The position numbers were made by a program, and so were the translations under genes. A stretch of 64,000 nt of DNA from a virus: the IMG/VR virus record IMGVR_UViG_3300041964_000076, positions 1-64,000 of that record. One strand, written 5' to 3'. The notes below the pieces were generated by a model. That model did no database searches. It was not told the DNA's origin and was given only the letters and a program-made list of their open reading frames with translations. Below, in pieces: positions 1 to 9,335 of this stretch (positions within the stretch are counted from its first letter, which is position 1; every line of letters begins with the position of its first letter).

Positions 1-1162
1 GCCTGAGTACGCGCCGACCGTTGTTGTATTGGTTTGCGTGATGCCGCTATCAATAGTCAGACCAGTGAAAAAGGTTGGGCGATCGTGCCGAGTGGAGAAT
101 TGATCGTGAGGTTTTCTAATATCCCTAGATGCAGGTACGATCGCACCTCTCTGATGTAGCTCGAATAGTCAGCGATCGGTGTGGTTCCGCAAAAAAGCTG
201 GCTCCCCCTGGATTACCCGTTAGTTTGTTCTTGCCAAACCAAAGAGCAATTAAAATTACCATCTGCGACTGTCACGCTACTATATTTGTGCGCCCAGCAT
301 AGGCAATATAGCATCTGGACAGGAGAGCCGCTCGTACTGGATTCTGATCCTCTGCTCGCTAACTGTCTTGATTGTTGTACAGGACTTCCAACAGATTGAT
401 GTGCCCCTTTGTCAGGGAAACAAAGGAGTCCACAAATCGATCGTGAATTATCTGCACATAGAATCATAGTCAGTGATGTGAGGCTCGACACTCCCGAAAA
501 GCTTTGCCGAACTCCTGTGTAGTTCAAGAAGGCATACTTTGGCAAAACGGTTTCAAAGCCGCTTACCTGAATGTTTGAGCCTGCCAACTCAATACTTAAT
601 CGTGTGAATTTTGTGCCTGCCAGGACTCCATTACCTTGCAAGAAACAAAAAGACCCCAGGCTGCCATTGTCCGTAGAATCAACATAAAGCAGCGAATTAT
701 AAATGGCGGACACGAAAAGATTCGAGCGATTACTACCAGCCCTGATCGAAACAACAGAATTGTAGATATTTATTTTAGATGCGGTTGAGCTGCGATCGCT
801 GCCTGTCGTATAGCTCAACAAGCTGTCGCTTGCCGATCCACCCTCATCGTTATTCCGAGAAATTAAAAGCTGACAGCCGCCACTGTAAACGGTCTGCCCT
901 AAGTAGGTTGATACGGCCCCAAAGTTAATCGTGCTGGATTCGTTAGCGCTAAATCTGCCATCCAGCAACTCGATCGTCTGGTTCGTGATGTTGAGGATGC
1001 TGGTGCCGCGTAGCGTAATATGCCAGTCCAACGATAAAGAGTACGCCACCCCTGTTGCAAGCGTGATGAGGTTGGTGAGCCAAGCGCTACGACATCAGCC
1101 AGGTATATGGCCTGTATCGCTAGAGAGCGTCTCAATATTTTGCCGTTAAGTTGTAATGGCAT
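1..1162 (-). pseudogene. Phage structural (fibre-like) protein, frameshifted, runs off the left edge
   Basis: A leftward gene starts at the ATG at 1162 (MPLQLNGKILRR...) and continues past base 1. It changes frame near 1080 and several more times below 400; between shifts the frames are open and read as Ser/Thr/Gly/Asn-rich beta-type sequence (for example LRGTSILNITNQTIELL, then NLTINSPLGTI near 100). Such composition is typical of phage fibre or minor structural proteins. No named family was recognised. It lies downstream of the capsid genes on the same strand. Either assembly errors or real decay explains the shifts. Confidence 0.45.
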
Positions 1163-1220
1163 TAGCAAGCGGGAAAAGACATTTGCGGTTACGATCGCAT
1201 CAACAAAAGGACTTCAAAAC

Positions 1221-1604
1221 ATGCTTGATACTGACGAAATCACTCAAATTGTTTCAGTGTTATGCTCGATCCCTGAAACTGGGTTTCGAGCTGTTTTCAC
1301 TAGAGCCGAACGTTAGCAGCGATCGATTGAGCTAGAGGCTCAGACTTTATTAGTCGCATTCAAACCATGCTGGAAGACATCACCAAATACGAGAAGCTGA
1401 TCAAAACAGGGCAGACGGACGGTAGTGGCAATGTTGTCTCTGGATGTGATGGTGAGTACAGTACCTATGGATCGGGTGGTACCGTTGCTCGGTACAGCAG
1501 CACTTAGTCAGACGATCGCTGCTTTAAGAGCTTTGATTTTCCCCAACTCACGCCGATCGCCCTTGTTTGGCACTCAAAGCCTCACCCATCGCATCACCTC
1601 TTAG
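1221..1604 (+). pseudogene. Small hypothetical protein, broken by frameshifts
   Basis: A rightward reading starts at ATG 1221 (MLDTDEITQIVSVLCSIPE) and stops at 1314-1316. Other frames carry on without stops through LEDITKYEKLIKTGQTDGSG to LSQTIAALRALIF, ending at 1604. The helical middle part and short length resemble small phage accessory proteins. It sits tail-to-tail with the HhH gene and is the only rightward reading inside the leftward head block. No function is assigned. Confidence 0.35.
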
Positions 1605-1981
1605 TCAAACGAAATTTGAGGGGCTAACGCATCCCAATCAACACGACTGATGGTTTTCAAATCATCAATACTAGTGAAGCGTTGATCGGGTCGGGTATTC
1701 CGTAGCATGACAAGTTGCCTTGCTACCTTTAGCCCAACACCGCTTAAACCATCAGCGATCGCTTCAGCCGTAGCCGTATTGATTGCGATGGCTTGCGGTG
1801 GTTCTATTTCTTCCTGAACTTCGATGGATGGTGTTGCCTCCTCAGTTGTAGGGATTTCGACTGGGGCGATCGGTTGTATCGTTAGCCCCAGCGCTTCTGC
1901 TAAATCATCAGGAATGTCAGCCTCACCTGCTGGGTAAAACTGACCTTTCCACCCGTAGCTTCTGTCTAAGGTCGTTTTCAC
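1601..1981 (-). CDS. Phage head accessory protein with C-terminal helix-hairpin-helix domain
   Basis: 126 residues. The first 35 residues (MKTTLDRSYGWKGQFYPAGEADIPDDLAEALGL) match the style of small proteins that follow capsid genes in many phages. A Pro/Glu/Thr linker (about 36-66) follows, then a ComEA-like helix-hairpin-helix (about 67-126) with INTATAEAIADGLSGVGLK and the second hairpin region FTSIDDLKTI. HhH domains bind DNA without sequence preference or mediate protein contacts. It starts 9 bp after the capsid stop, so it is probably made together with it. The structural role is inferred from position; the HhH call is from motif. Confidence 0.6.
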   Translation of the reverse strand: MKTTLDRSYGWKGQFYPAGEADIPDDLAEALGLTIQPIAPVEIPTTEEATPSIEVQEEIEPPQAIAINTATAEAIADGLSGVGLKVARQLVMLRNTRPDQRFTSIDDLKTISRVDWDALAPQISFD

Positions 1982-1989
1982 TTAACCTC

Positions 1990-3122
1990 CTAAGCTGCTA
2001 CTGGCTTTTGAACGTTAATCACAGCAACGCTTTCCGGTTCCTGAATGACCGGGAAGGCTGTAGCAAAGCCCTGAGCATCTAAGCCCACAGGTTTCATGTT
2101 GCTAGACCGTGCCCGAATCACACGACCGGGGCGATCTTCCCCAACGGCAGTGCCGATCGCGTAGTAGCCTAGTGTGTCTTCGACAATCTCAAACTCATTA
2201 CCATCAGTGCCCGTTGCAAACTCTTCGGTTCGTCCCGTGGCAGCACAAAGTACGAGAGAACCACGCGGCTTGAAGAAGTGAGTATTAATTTGATCGCGGT
2301 ATCGTAGGTCATAAAGCTCCATCGGTGGCAGACCCATGTTGCCAGTCAAGTAAGCGTTGATGGAAGCGGCATCAACCAACCCACGCGAGATGTAAAGGCA
2401 CCATTGTTGATCGCTAGTGATCCCATTTTCTGCTTTAACAGCAGGGTTTTTTGCCATTGCTGAAAGGATCTGGGTGTCGCCAATCATTCGGTTAACCTGA
2501 TAGCCCTTGTCAGATAACAACGCAACCTGGTTGAAAATATCTTCAAACGGATCGTAGGTGCCGTCTGTTTCGTACCAGCCTGCGGGGTTTGCTGTCGTGC
2601 CACCTGGATGGTGATGCGGATGTCCCAGCCGGATTAGAGATAGGAATCTCATACGGCTACTTCATCCAATTGGGAAATCGTGATCGAAGCGTTACAAATC
2701 CCTTGCCAGCGCTGCGCTTCTGCCTTTTCGATCATTGCCAGGATTGCAAGCGGTATTGATCCAATTGATCAGCGCTCGTTTAGGCTGCTACAGGGTCGCT
2801 AGCAGCAACTCATTTTATATTGTCGAAAATCCTTGCCAGTCAACTGTCTCGCAATGTCAATCTCACCCAGTCTCACTGAGAAGCTACCAAGCAATTCGCC
2901 CTTTTTAGTTGTGGCTCTGAATAGCGGGTGCCGTCATTGGCTACGACACTGAATAAACGATCCGATCTTCGGTAAATTCGTTAGATGGCACTAACCGTCA
3001 GGCAGTAGGGTTGCACCTAAGTAACGCCGTTGCTCCGTACCAAATTGCACCATTGGGTTACGAGCGATCGCCATCGGCTCATCCGATTCGATCAACTCAC
3101 GCATCAAGCTCCAAATATCCAT
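1990..3122 (-). pseudogene. Major capsid protein (gpE-like), N-terminal half frameshifted
   Basis: The intact part (2652-1990, about 210 residues) has features of the lambda gpE-like capsid family: a segment on re-reading stored positions (GDTQILSAMAKNPAVK), then KPRGSLVLCAA and a C-terminal beta-rich stretch. Upstream, frames open from ATG 3122 (MDIWSLMRELIESDEP) run through LVPSNEFTEDRIVYSV, GELLGSFSVRLGEIDI and LAMIEKAEAQRWQGICN. At least five single-base shifts separate them. Joined, the protein is about 370 residues, normal for the family. Its neighbours are a decoration-like protein and a scaffold upstream and the HhH gene downstream. The dense indels are suspicious for assembly error because this gene is essential for a phage. 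Confidence 0.6.
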
Positions 3123-3135
3123 TGATCAAGTCCTC

Positions 3136-3810
3136 CTATGCTTGCCCTTTGAGGCAGTTGTAATTTGCTCGAATCCAGGTCTTTTGAGGCGTGGGAAGAC
3201 TTGCCCAATTCGGCAGAAAGTTTTCATAGACAACGTTTCCAGCTTTCGCCATGTACATTTCGCACTCTGGATCGTCAAAGGCGTTATGCACGTCGAAAAA
3301 GAGGATGTGGATCTCGTCATCTGGTGTGGTTACATCAGCAGGACCGTAGCCAATACCTGCATCACGCTCGGCATAGGTGCGACCAATTAAAGTGCCCGCT
3401 TCCACATAAAGCGATCGGCTACCTGATGGGTTGTAACTAGCGGTATCAGCAGCGACTAAGGCTTGTGGCAGTGCTTCAACGGCGATCGTGGTTGCGCCCT
3501 TCATCGCGTTGGCAGTCGTCTTGGCATACTTGCCTGCGCCAGTGAAGTCTAGAAGTGTGCCAGCCGGAATCAGAATGGTTGTGTTCGTCGTTTCAGCACG
3601 GTTATCAGTTAGCGCTGTGACTGTGACGGAGGTTGCGCCCTGTGCAGCATTGGCACCAACGGTAACGACGATCGCATTACTAGACGCAGTAAAAGCAGCA
3701 GCATTCAAGAATGCGCCACCTGGAACAAGAACTTTTGGTTGATGTTGCGGAGTGCCTGACCATGCAGGCGATACCCGATCGAATGACTTGGCTAAAACGC
3801 GAGGACGCAT
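3136..3810 (-). CDS. Head decoration-like structural protein
   Basis: 224 residues. Residues about 45-120 contain repeated valine/threonine modules (GATSVTVTALT, GATTIAVEAL) typical of phage decoration or Ig-like capsid proteins; the C-terminal half (RSLYVEAGTLIGRTYAERDAG) resembles head decoration sequences. It lies between scaffold and major capsid genes, where lambda-like phages carry the decoration gene. A similar GATT-LTV module occurs in the tail tube protein near 13.5 kb. The function is inferred from context plus motif. Confidence 0.55.
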   Translation of the reverse strand: MRPRVLAKSFDRVSPAWSGTPQHQPKVLVPGGAFLNAAAFTASSNAIVVTVGANAAQGATSVTVTALTDNRAETTNTTILIPAGTLLDFTGAGKYAKTTANAMKGATTIAVEALPQALVAADTASYNPSGSRSLYVEAGTLIGRTYAERDAGIGYGPADVTTPDDEIHILFFDVHNAFDDPECEMYMAKAGNVVYENFLPNWASLPTPQKTWIRANYNCLKGQA

Positions 3811-3966
3811 AAAAGAAACCCTTTGTGTGGGATAGGGGTTGAATCCTTCCCCTCACAAAGGGTCTGGTGCGCTCACAGAGCAAATACTTTGGCTACACAG
3901 TAACCGTTAGATTTTTCAATACAGTCTCATCTGAGACTAATGTAACCCAAGTTTAGAAAAGCGCAA

Positions 3967-4666
3967 CTATGCCGTCTTCTTTTTGGGAGGACCCGTAAAA
4001 GTGCTAGCCAGAATAGTATTAGCATTAACCTCTTTTTTCAGTTCCGTTGGTGGCGCTGATGGTGTTCGTCGGGGTGCTGGATCGTTGCCAGTCGGTGCAG
4101 CTACTACAGGGAACAAAGCGTTTTCTACCCAACTACCCTAGCCCTTGAGCGTGTTCTCTTAAAGGCTTTTTATTTGTTTTCGCCTCATCAAGAACAAAAA
4201 CATCATTGTCTTCAATCAGGAAGCGATCGCTCGGTAGATTGATTAAAGTCGCCAATGCATCTGCATTCGTTCCAACTTTTGAAGCAATACGCTCATAGGT
4301 TAAACCTTTTTCAAGGTTGCCCATCTTCGCCTCAGTTTCAGCCAGCTTTGTTTCTGCGGTGGTGCGTGCTGCCTCTGCCTCAGTAATTTTGTGGTGAGGT
4401 CTTTAATCTTGCTAATTTCTCTTCGACGTCTCACCTTCTGCCACGTGGACACTGTTTCATCCAACAACTTTTGCAACTGCTCAGACTTTTGTTGCAGCTT
4501 CTTTTTCTCGTTTAAGATTTCAGCCTTGGAAGTGATGACGCGATCGCGCTCCTCTTCAAGTCGGCTTTATTTTGCCAATCTCACTACTTACAGCCGCATA
4601 AATATCGGCACGGTTAGGCAAAGCATCACAGTTTTGAATGGCGGCAAGAGCGGCTTGAAGATCCAT
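3967..4666 (-). CDS. Capsid scaffolding protein (coiled coil), frameshifted
   Basis: The reading starts at ATG 4666 (MDLQAALAAIQNCDAL) and ends at TAG 3969-3967, with shifts near 4565, 4395 and 4138. The joined product is about 230 residues: a short N-terminal part, a long charged coiled coil (RLEEERDRVITSKAEILNEK..., TEAEAARTTAETKLAE), a LysM-like short segment (YERIASKVGTNADALATLINL) and a Pro/Ala/Lys-rich tail ending PPKKKTA. Length, coiled coil, position just before decoration and capsid genes, and basic tail fit phage scaffolds. No protease domain is visible. Confidence 0.6.
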
Positions 4667-4774
4667 GTGTCGGGTAAGTTGTCAAGAGCTTTATAAACAT
4701 TATGCCCTAAGCGCTATGAGATGGCGATCTTAAGCAGATAGAGTTGATTTGGATCGTTATTGAGCGATCGCTTG

Positions 4775-5101
4775 TTAGACCCAGCGATCGCATAACCTTT
4801 CGCCTTCCAAGTAAAATTCACGTTGACCAGTTCTGACTAAGCTCACTATCAAAGCCGATGAATCTTCATGATCTATGACTTCTAATTCACGGGTCACAGA
4901 ATCAGGAATGCCACCAGGAATACTTTTCCCGTACTCTAAAAGATGGGCTTTGGTTTCAGCGTTTCTTTCGTCTTGCCATGTTTTAATTTTCGCTTTGGCA
5001 GTGTCGCCATCCAAACTGAAGCGATCGGCAACGTGTTGAATGAGCCACGCTCTAGCAGTTTCATTTGTCAAAACTGGTGCACTCTCTGGCTTTGACGGCA
5101 T
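4775..5101 (-). CDS. Hypothetical phage head-region protein
   Basis: About 108 residues if started at ATG 5101, which has a purine-rich AGAAGG eight bases upstream; a GTG eight codons earlier (5125) is the alternative. The sequence is helical and charged (AWLIQHVADRFSLDGDTAKAKIKTWQDERNAE), with no domain recognised. It is located between the MuF-like protein and the scaffold on the same strand, so it is probably expressed with the head genes. Confidence 0.5.
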   Translation of the reverse strand: MPSKPESAPVLTNETARAWLIQHVADRFSLDGDTAKAKIKTWQDERNAETKAHLLEYGKSIPGGIPDSVTRELEVIDHEDSSALIVSLVRTGQREFYLEGERLCDRWV

Positions 5102-5200
5102 CACAAAACCTTCTTCTTTTAACACTTCACTAGCTAGGCTTGGCTCAGGATGTCATTCATTGCTAACCTGCTAAAGATTGCTGCTATCAATACTAAGCGA

Positions 5201-5844
5201 TCACGGTTTGCGCCAGGCTATGAAACAACGGCATCGCCCTGAGCAACTGCAATTGGTGCCAGTGGTACAATCTCGGCAGCAGGTACAAACTGACCTTGTG
5301 TGCTGTAGATGGGGCACTCGGGGCAATGTTGAGCCTGTGGATCAAGGCTGCGCTTACCCACGAAGCCATCTCTAATTTTTGTTGTTTTCTCGGCTTGATG
5401 GAATGATAGCGCGGTCGATCGCCCGTACTGTGATGCTCTCGCAAGTGCCTGCTTCTCAGTAACTTCTCCTCTCGCCAAAGCTTGAGCAAACTGGTCGATC
5501 GCCTGATACTCTTTTGCTAACCTTGCCCCGACAAAACCATACTGCTGTTGAGTCATCTGGAGCTTGCCACCACTGCCCATAAGGGCTTGACGTAAATGAC
5601 TACTCTTGACGCTAGCTGCCATGCGCTCCTGCCATTCAGAGAGGCTAATTTTTCCCGATGCCATGAGGCGGGTATGCCCTTGCAGTTGGATGGCGGTACG
5701 TTGCGCTTCTGCGTCTACGACTTGCAGGACGGTAGCGCGATCGACAAACCGTTTGCTCTGAGCATTGCGGAATGCCCTAGAGTCTTGACGTATTCCAGTG
5801 TCGTGCGAGTGCCACCAATGAGTTCCGTGATCATTAAAGTCCAT
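5201..5844 (-). CDS. MuF/SPP1 gp7-like head morphogenesis (minor capsid) protein
   Basis: About 210 residues. The C-terminal part carries the family signature: ALSFHQAEKTTKIRDGF, then CPECPIYSTQGQFVPAAEIVPL, and after a one-base shift near 5245 the metal-binding-like end NCSCSGRCRCFIAWRKP stopping at 5201. Two compensating shifts near the start swap the reading ITELIGGTRTTLEYVKTL for an out-of-frame stretch. MuF-type proteins are minor head proteins made next to the portal and can enter the capsid. It lies downstream of the portal, as expected. Confidence 0.7.
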
Positions 5845-5853
5845 TAAAGTATT

Positions 5854-6290
5854 TCACTTGTAGAGATGATCAACGATTTGCCGCATACAGCTACCAACGC
5901 AATAAGCTAACAGTTCCTCGTCATTGTCTATTTGTTCGCCAAGCTTGAGGCGATCGATTACTCTCAAATAGCTAGTGGCTAGATGTACTGACTCGTGGCT
6001 GATACACTCAGATCCCAACCTTTCCTTACTGAAAGGACATCGCCAATCTTGGGTGCTTTTACAATTTGCCCATCGTTTGTATAACGTTCGCGCCACACGG
6101 GGACCGTTAAAGCACCGTAGCCACCATGTTTATCTCTGTCATGCGTTGACACCTTTGCACCAAAAGCCCACATCGCCTCATTGTCAGCAAAGATGTGCAC
6201 ATTGTAGTAATGCCTCATCGTAAGCTTGAATGGGTTCCACTTGCCTGGGTTGATGCTGAACTTAGCTATGCGATCGCTAATCCTCACCAT
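5854..6290 (-). CDS. Putative HExxH metallopeptidase-like phage protein
   Basis: Two overlapping frames join near 6010 to give about 140 residues: MVRISDRIAKFSINPGKW ... HYYNVHIFADNEAMWAFGA ... then ISHESVHLATSYLRVIDRL ... DEELLAYCVGSCMRQIVDHL. HESVH is an HExxH zinc-binding motif and DEELLAY supplies a third candidate ligand about 25 residues later, as in gluzincin-type peptidases. The family name is not certain. It lies between the portal-linked small genes and the MuF gene. A prohead protease role is possible but not shown. Confidence 0.5.
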
Positions 6291-6336
6291 CGCACTAGAC
6301 CTCTTCGATTTTGATTGTCACCAATGAGTTGCGCTG

Positions 6337-6782
6337 TCATAGCAACAAGTTAAAAGGATATACCGTACGGGCATAGATACACTCTCCATTGAAGTGAATG
6401 GTTTCTACCTCGTCATCGTCAGGGCAAACCGTAATTGCTTTTGCAAGAGCGATCGAGTGATTGGCAGCTTTATACGGGTTTGACTTCAGCCCGTATTTGC
6501 TTTTAGCAAGATAGCTAGACTTGCCATAGCCTTCAATTACTGAGAAAGTTTTGTTGACCTTGTTTTTGTTTTGGAGGTATTTACTGATTATAGAAACCGA
6601 ACAAAATAGAACCCTAAGCTCGGAAAAAGCTGATGTGATCTTTCTTGTTGTTATTTGAACTACTCCAGGTTTTGCTTCTTCAATGCCCCAAATCTCCCAG
6701 CCTGAAGCTTCCCAAACTTTAAGGTCAGTCTGAGACTCAACAACCCAATACTCATCGCCGTGTATATCTTGCTCATCTTCAT
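6337..6782 (-). CDS. Hypothetical protein
   Basis: An open frame of about 145 codons ends at TGA 6339-6337. It begins directly after the in-frame stop of the upstream gene and has no good start of its own; the ATG at 6782 is in another frame, so an early one-base shift is likely. It has mixed alpha/beta composition (DEYWVVESQTDLKVWEAS, KITSAFSELRVLFCSVSI, YARTVYPFNLLL). No family was recognised. Same-strand neighbours suggest a head-region accessory gene. Confidence 0.4.
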
Positions 6783-6786
6783 GTGG

Positions 6787-6960
6787 CTAACGATTTGCCG
6801 CATCAATGTATTGCGCAATCTCTTTGTCACCTTCAGCGATCGCCCGGTTCACATCGCCTTGAGTCAGGACAACTTCACCGCGATCGTTCGTCGGTTGCGA
6901 CTTGACGAGTGAAATAGGTTGACCCACTGGTTTAATTGTTGGTTGTGGTTCGGTTGACAT
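6787..6960 (-). CDS. Small hypothetical protein
   Basis: 57 residues (MSTEPQPTIKPVGQPISL ... EIAQYIDAANR). It starts at 6960 in a TAATG overlap with the stop of the DUF551-like gene, so the two are translationally coupled. The N-terminus is Pro/Gln-rich and the C-terminal part helical. No domain was recognised. Confidence 0.5.
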   Translation of the reverse strand: MSTEPQPTIKPVGQPISLVKSQPTNDRGEVVLTQGDVNRAIAEGDKEIAQYIDAANR

Positions 6961-7469
6961 TAGGGATACTCCGGTAGTGGCATCCACGCGATCGCGTCAA
7001 TCTCCCAGTCGCGATCGTCGGGGGTGAAGCCATTGGGATACTTTGCAAAACCCAGTTCAAAAGTCCCAGAGACGCATTCTACTTTTGCACCATCTCGATA
7101 AGCAATTAAAACTCTTTGCTGGTTCTCAGGGCTTTGCTCCTCTATGGGTATCCATTTGGCTTTAGTTGTTTCCGACTGCTGTTGTGCATTGTTATCAGGA
7201 TTCACAGCAGGTTTGGATTGCGTCTCATTTAACAACCTATGAGCCTCTAGCACACGCGCAAGCCTGTTCAGCATATGCATTGACTTTTCTAAGTTATCCC
7301 GTTCAGCACCGACAATAGGATAAAGAAGTTCATGATGCTTGATAAGATCAGTTTTCTGTAGCCAATACCAGTCCAGAGCGTTTGAGAAACGTGAAAGCTC
7401 CCTTCGGATCGACAAAGCTTGATCGATCATTGACTCAAGACTGAAGTTAGCTTTCTGCTGCTTTTTCAT
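6960..7469 (-). CDS. Helical protein with C-terminal DUF551-like domain
   Basis: 169 residues. The N-terminal two thirds are helical (SIRRELSRFSNALDWYWLQKT, LNRLARVLEAHRLL). The last 65 residues match DUF551, a domain common in phage accessory proteins: WIPIEEQSPENQQRVLIAYRD ... DAIAWMPLPEYP, with the conserved WIP start and WMPLPE end. No biochemical role is established for DUF551. It is coupled by one-base overlap to the next small gene. Confidence 0.6.
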   Translation of the reverse strand: MKKQQKANFSLESMIDQALSIRRELSRFSNALDWYWLQKTDLIKHHELLYPIVGAERDNLEKSMHMLNRLARVLEAHRLLNETQSKPAVNPDNNAQQQSETTKAKWIPIEEQSPENQQRVLIAYRDGAKVECVSGTFELGFAKYPNGFTPDDRDWEIDAIAWMPLPEYP

Positions 7470-7493
7470 TGTTGTCAGGGTTTTAGTGGTTGA

Positions 7494-7736
7494 TCAGTCA
7501 TCGCGTCTAGTTTTTAGAAAGAAGTGGGCAGCTAGTAAATTACAGACGAGCGAGATTAAGCGGTGAGATTCAAAAAGAGGAGCGTTAAAGGCAGAAAAAT
7601 TGCCTTGTATAAGAGATTTTTTGGTGCAGTACGGTTCAAGTCGCTCTCGGAAAGCCATCAAGTCTTCTTGAAGCTTCTGACCCATTTGGATTAATTGTTC
7701 TTCATCAGATAGCTGTCTCTGCGGCTCGATCGCCAT
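7494..7736 (-). CDS. Hypothetical protein overlapping the portal gene end
   Basis: About 80 residues from ATG 7736 (MAIEPQRQLSDEEQLIQM). It overlaps the last 32 bases of the portal gene, so translation is probably coupled. Predicted helical with a hydrophobic run near the C-terminus (HRLISLVCNLLAAHFFL). No family was recognised. Confidence 0.45.
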   Translation of the reverse strand: MAIEPQRQLSDEEQLIQMGQKLQEDLMAFRERLEPYCTKKSLIQGNFSAFNAPLFESHRLISLVCNLLAAHFFLKTRRDD

Positions 7737-9315
7737 TAGCATCTCCTGGGTTTAGTGGTCTGTTTGGATCGCTAGGTGTCACGCTTGCTGGAATCAAGCC
7801 AAGCTCTTGCAACGCCAAGATTAATTGCTGATTGTCAATCTGACCTAACGTGGCCAGACTGGTCAGCGTAGTAGCAGCGTTTTCTTCTGATGCCTCATCC
7901 TTAATAAGTTGCTGCTCCGCATCCGTATCCTCTATGCCTGCTGCTGACATTGCCGTGGAGCGCGATCGTAGTTTAGCCGCATAATCTTCACGGTTCTCTC
8001 TCCTTTCCTCAGGCAATGGGCTAGACGTACTCAGGCGCAACTGTACGGCTACGTCTAAGCCTTCATAGGCTTCTGGGTTATCCACCATCAGCATCAGGGC
8101 AGCGCCGAGAATCCCACCGATCGCGCTTTGCACCGTGTTCCGGTGTTCTTCTAGCGTGGTGTCAAAGTCCTGTCTAGATTGCACTCTGGCAATACCACTC
8201 ATGTTGAGGTCAGTGGCTAACAGATGTCCTTGCCCCATCTGGTGATAGATGATGGAGGTAGCGAGAACGTGCGATCGCTCAAACGTTTCAACGTTCACAG
8301 GTTCTCGATAATTTACCGAGGGGTTAGAGTAGCCCGTTATATTATCTTCAGCATCAAAGTTCGGTGTGCCCTGGATAAATGCGGTTTGCCCAACTCCGAT
8401 CTTAAAGTTGTTATCAGGCACGAAAGTCTTGACACCATTCACTTCATCCCAGTGCCCCGGTGGTTGAGCGCCCAGGATGATTCGCTCTAAGAACCCTGCC
8501 TGTTCCAGATTCCGCATGAGCATCGTGAGGACAAAGTTAGCAGCGCTCTGCGCGTCTCTCGCTGATTGAGTGATCAATGATGGTGCAGACATCTTATAGA
8601 CGGTGTAGCGCCCGCCTAGATTCAAGCGGATCTCTTCATCATCTAGAAGCCTGTTTCTCATTTGAGTCTAGAGTTTGGATGACAGTCTCGCCTGTCACCT
8701 CGTCAATAATTGAGACTCAATAAAGTCAACGTTGTCTATCTGATAGCGGTAGTAAATTTTCTCTAGAAACTTATCAGCATCATAGATAAGCTCGATCGCT
8801 CCCATATCAGGCGAGTGAATGGCAACACGACGAATCGGATCATCGGCATTCTCAAACCGCTTCGGAGTCCAGATCCTTAAATATGCCTCGCCTGCTACTG
8901 CTAAATCTTTGACAGCCTTCTTAAAGGGATCGCCCATGTCTGCTTCTTGAGTTTGACTCAAAGACTGAATGCGATCGATCCACCGTCTGTATCAATAACT
9001 CGGCTTCAGTTGCCGCTGAGTTGGCGCTTCTCCTTCGTGCCTTCTTCCGGTTCAGTCTCCACCCGATCGCCGCTTTCGTCCTTAAAAAACCAGTTAGGGA
9101 AGCGACCAATCAGCGCACGTACATGGCGATCGATGCAGTTGCGGATCAGGTTGTTGGTTTGAGAAACCCGCTCGATCGCCGCATTAAACTCTTCAGCATT
9201 GGGGTCGTTCTCGTCAACCTTGGGGCCAATCCAATAATCGAACAGATTCAGTCCCTCATAGTAGTCGAGGTTCTCTTGTCTCCAATCCTTCCGCCAACTA
9301 CTTTTTTGCCTTCAT
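7705..9315 (-). CDS. Portal protein, frameshifted in the N-terminal half
   Basis: The reading starts at ATG 9315 and continues through DYYEGLNLFDYWIGPKVDEND, RNCIDRHVRALIGRFPNWFF, AEAELLIQTWIDRIQSLSQTQ and GDPFKKAVKDLAVAGEAYLRIW, then the intact 318-codon C-terminal part (8661-7705). Shifts lie near 9300, 9020, 8975 and 8690. The total is about 530 residues, usual for siphophage portals. Dodecameric portals form the DNA entry vertex and dock the terminase. The gene is 20 bp downstream of the large terminase gene and upstream of the MuF-like gene, the standard order; the C-terminal Q-rich end (ALQELGLIPASV) is also portal-like. Confidence 0.7.
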
Positions 9316-9335
9316 GATGCAATTTTACTCTGGTG

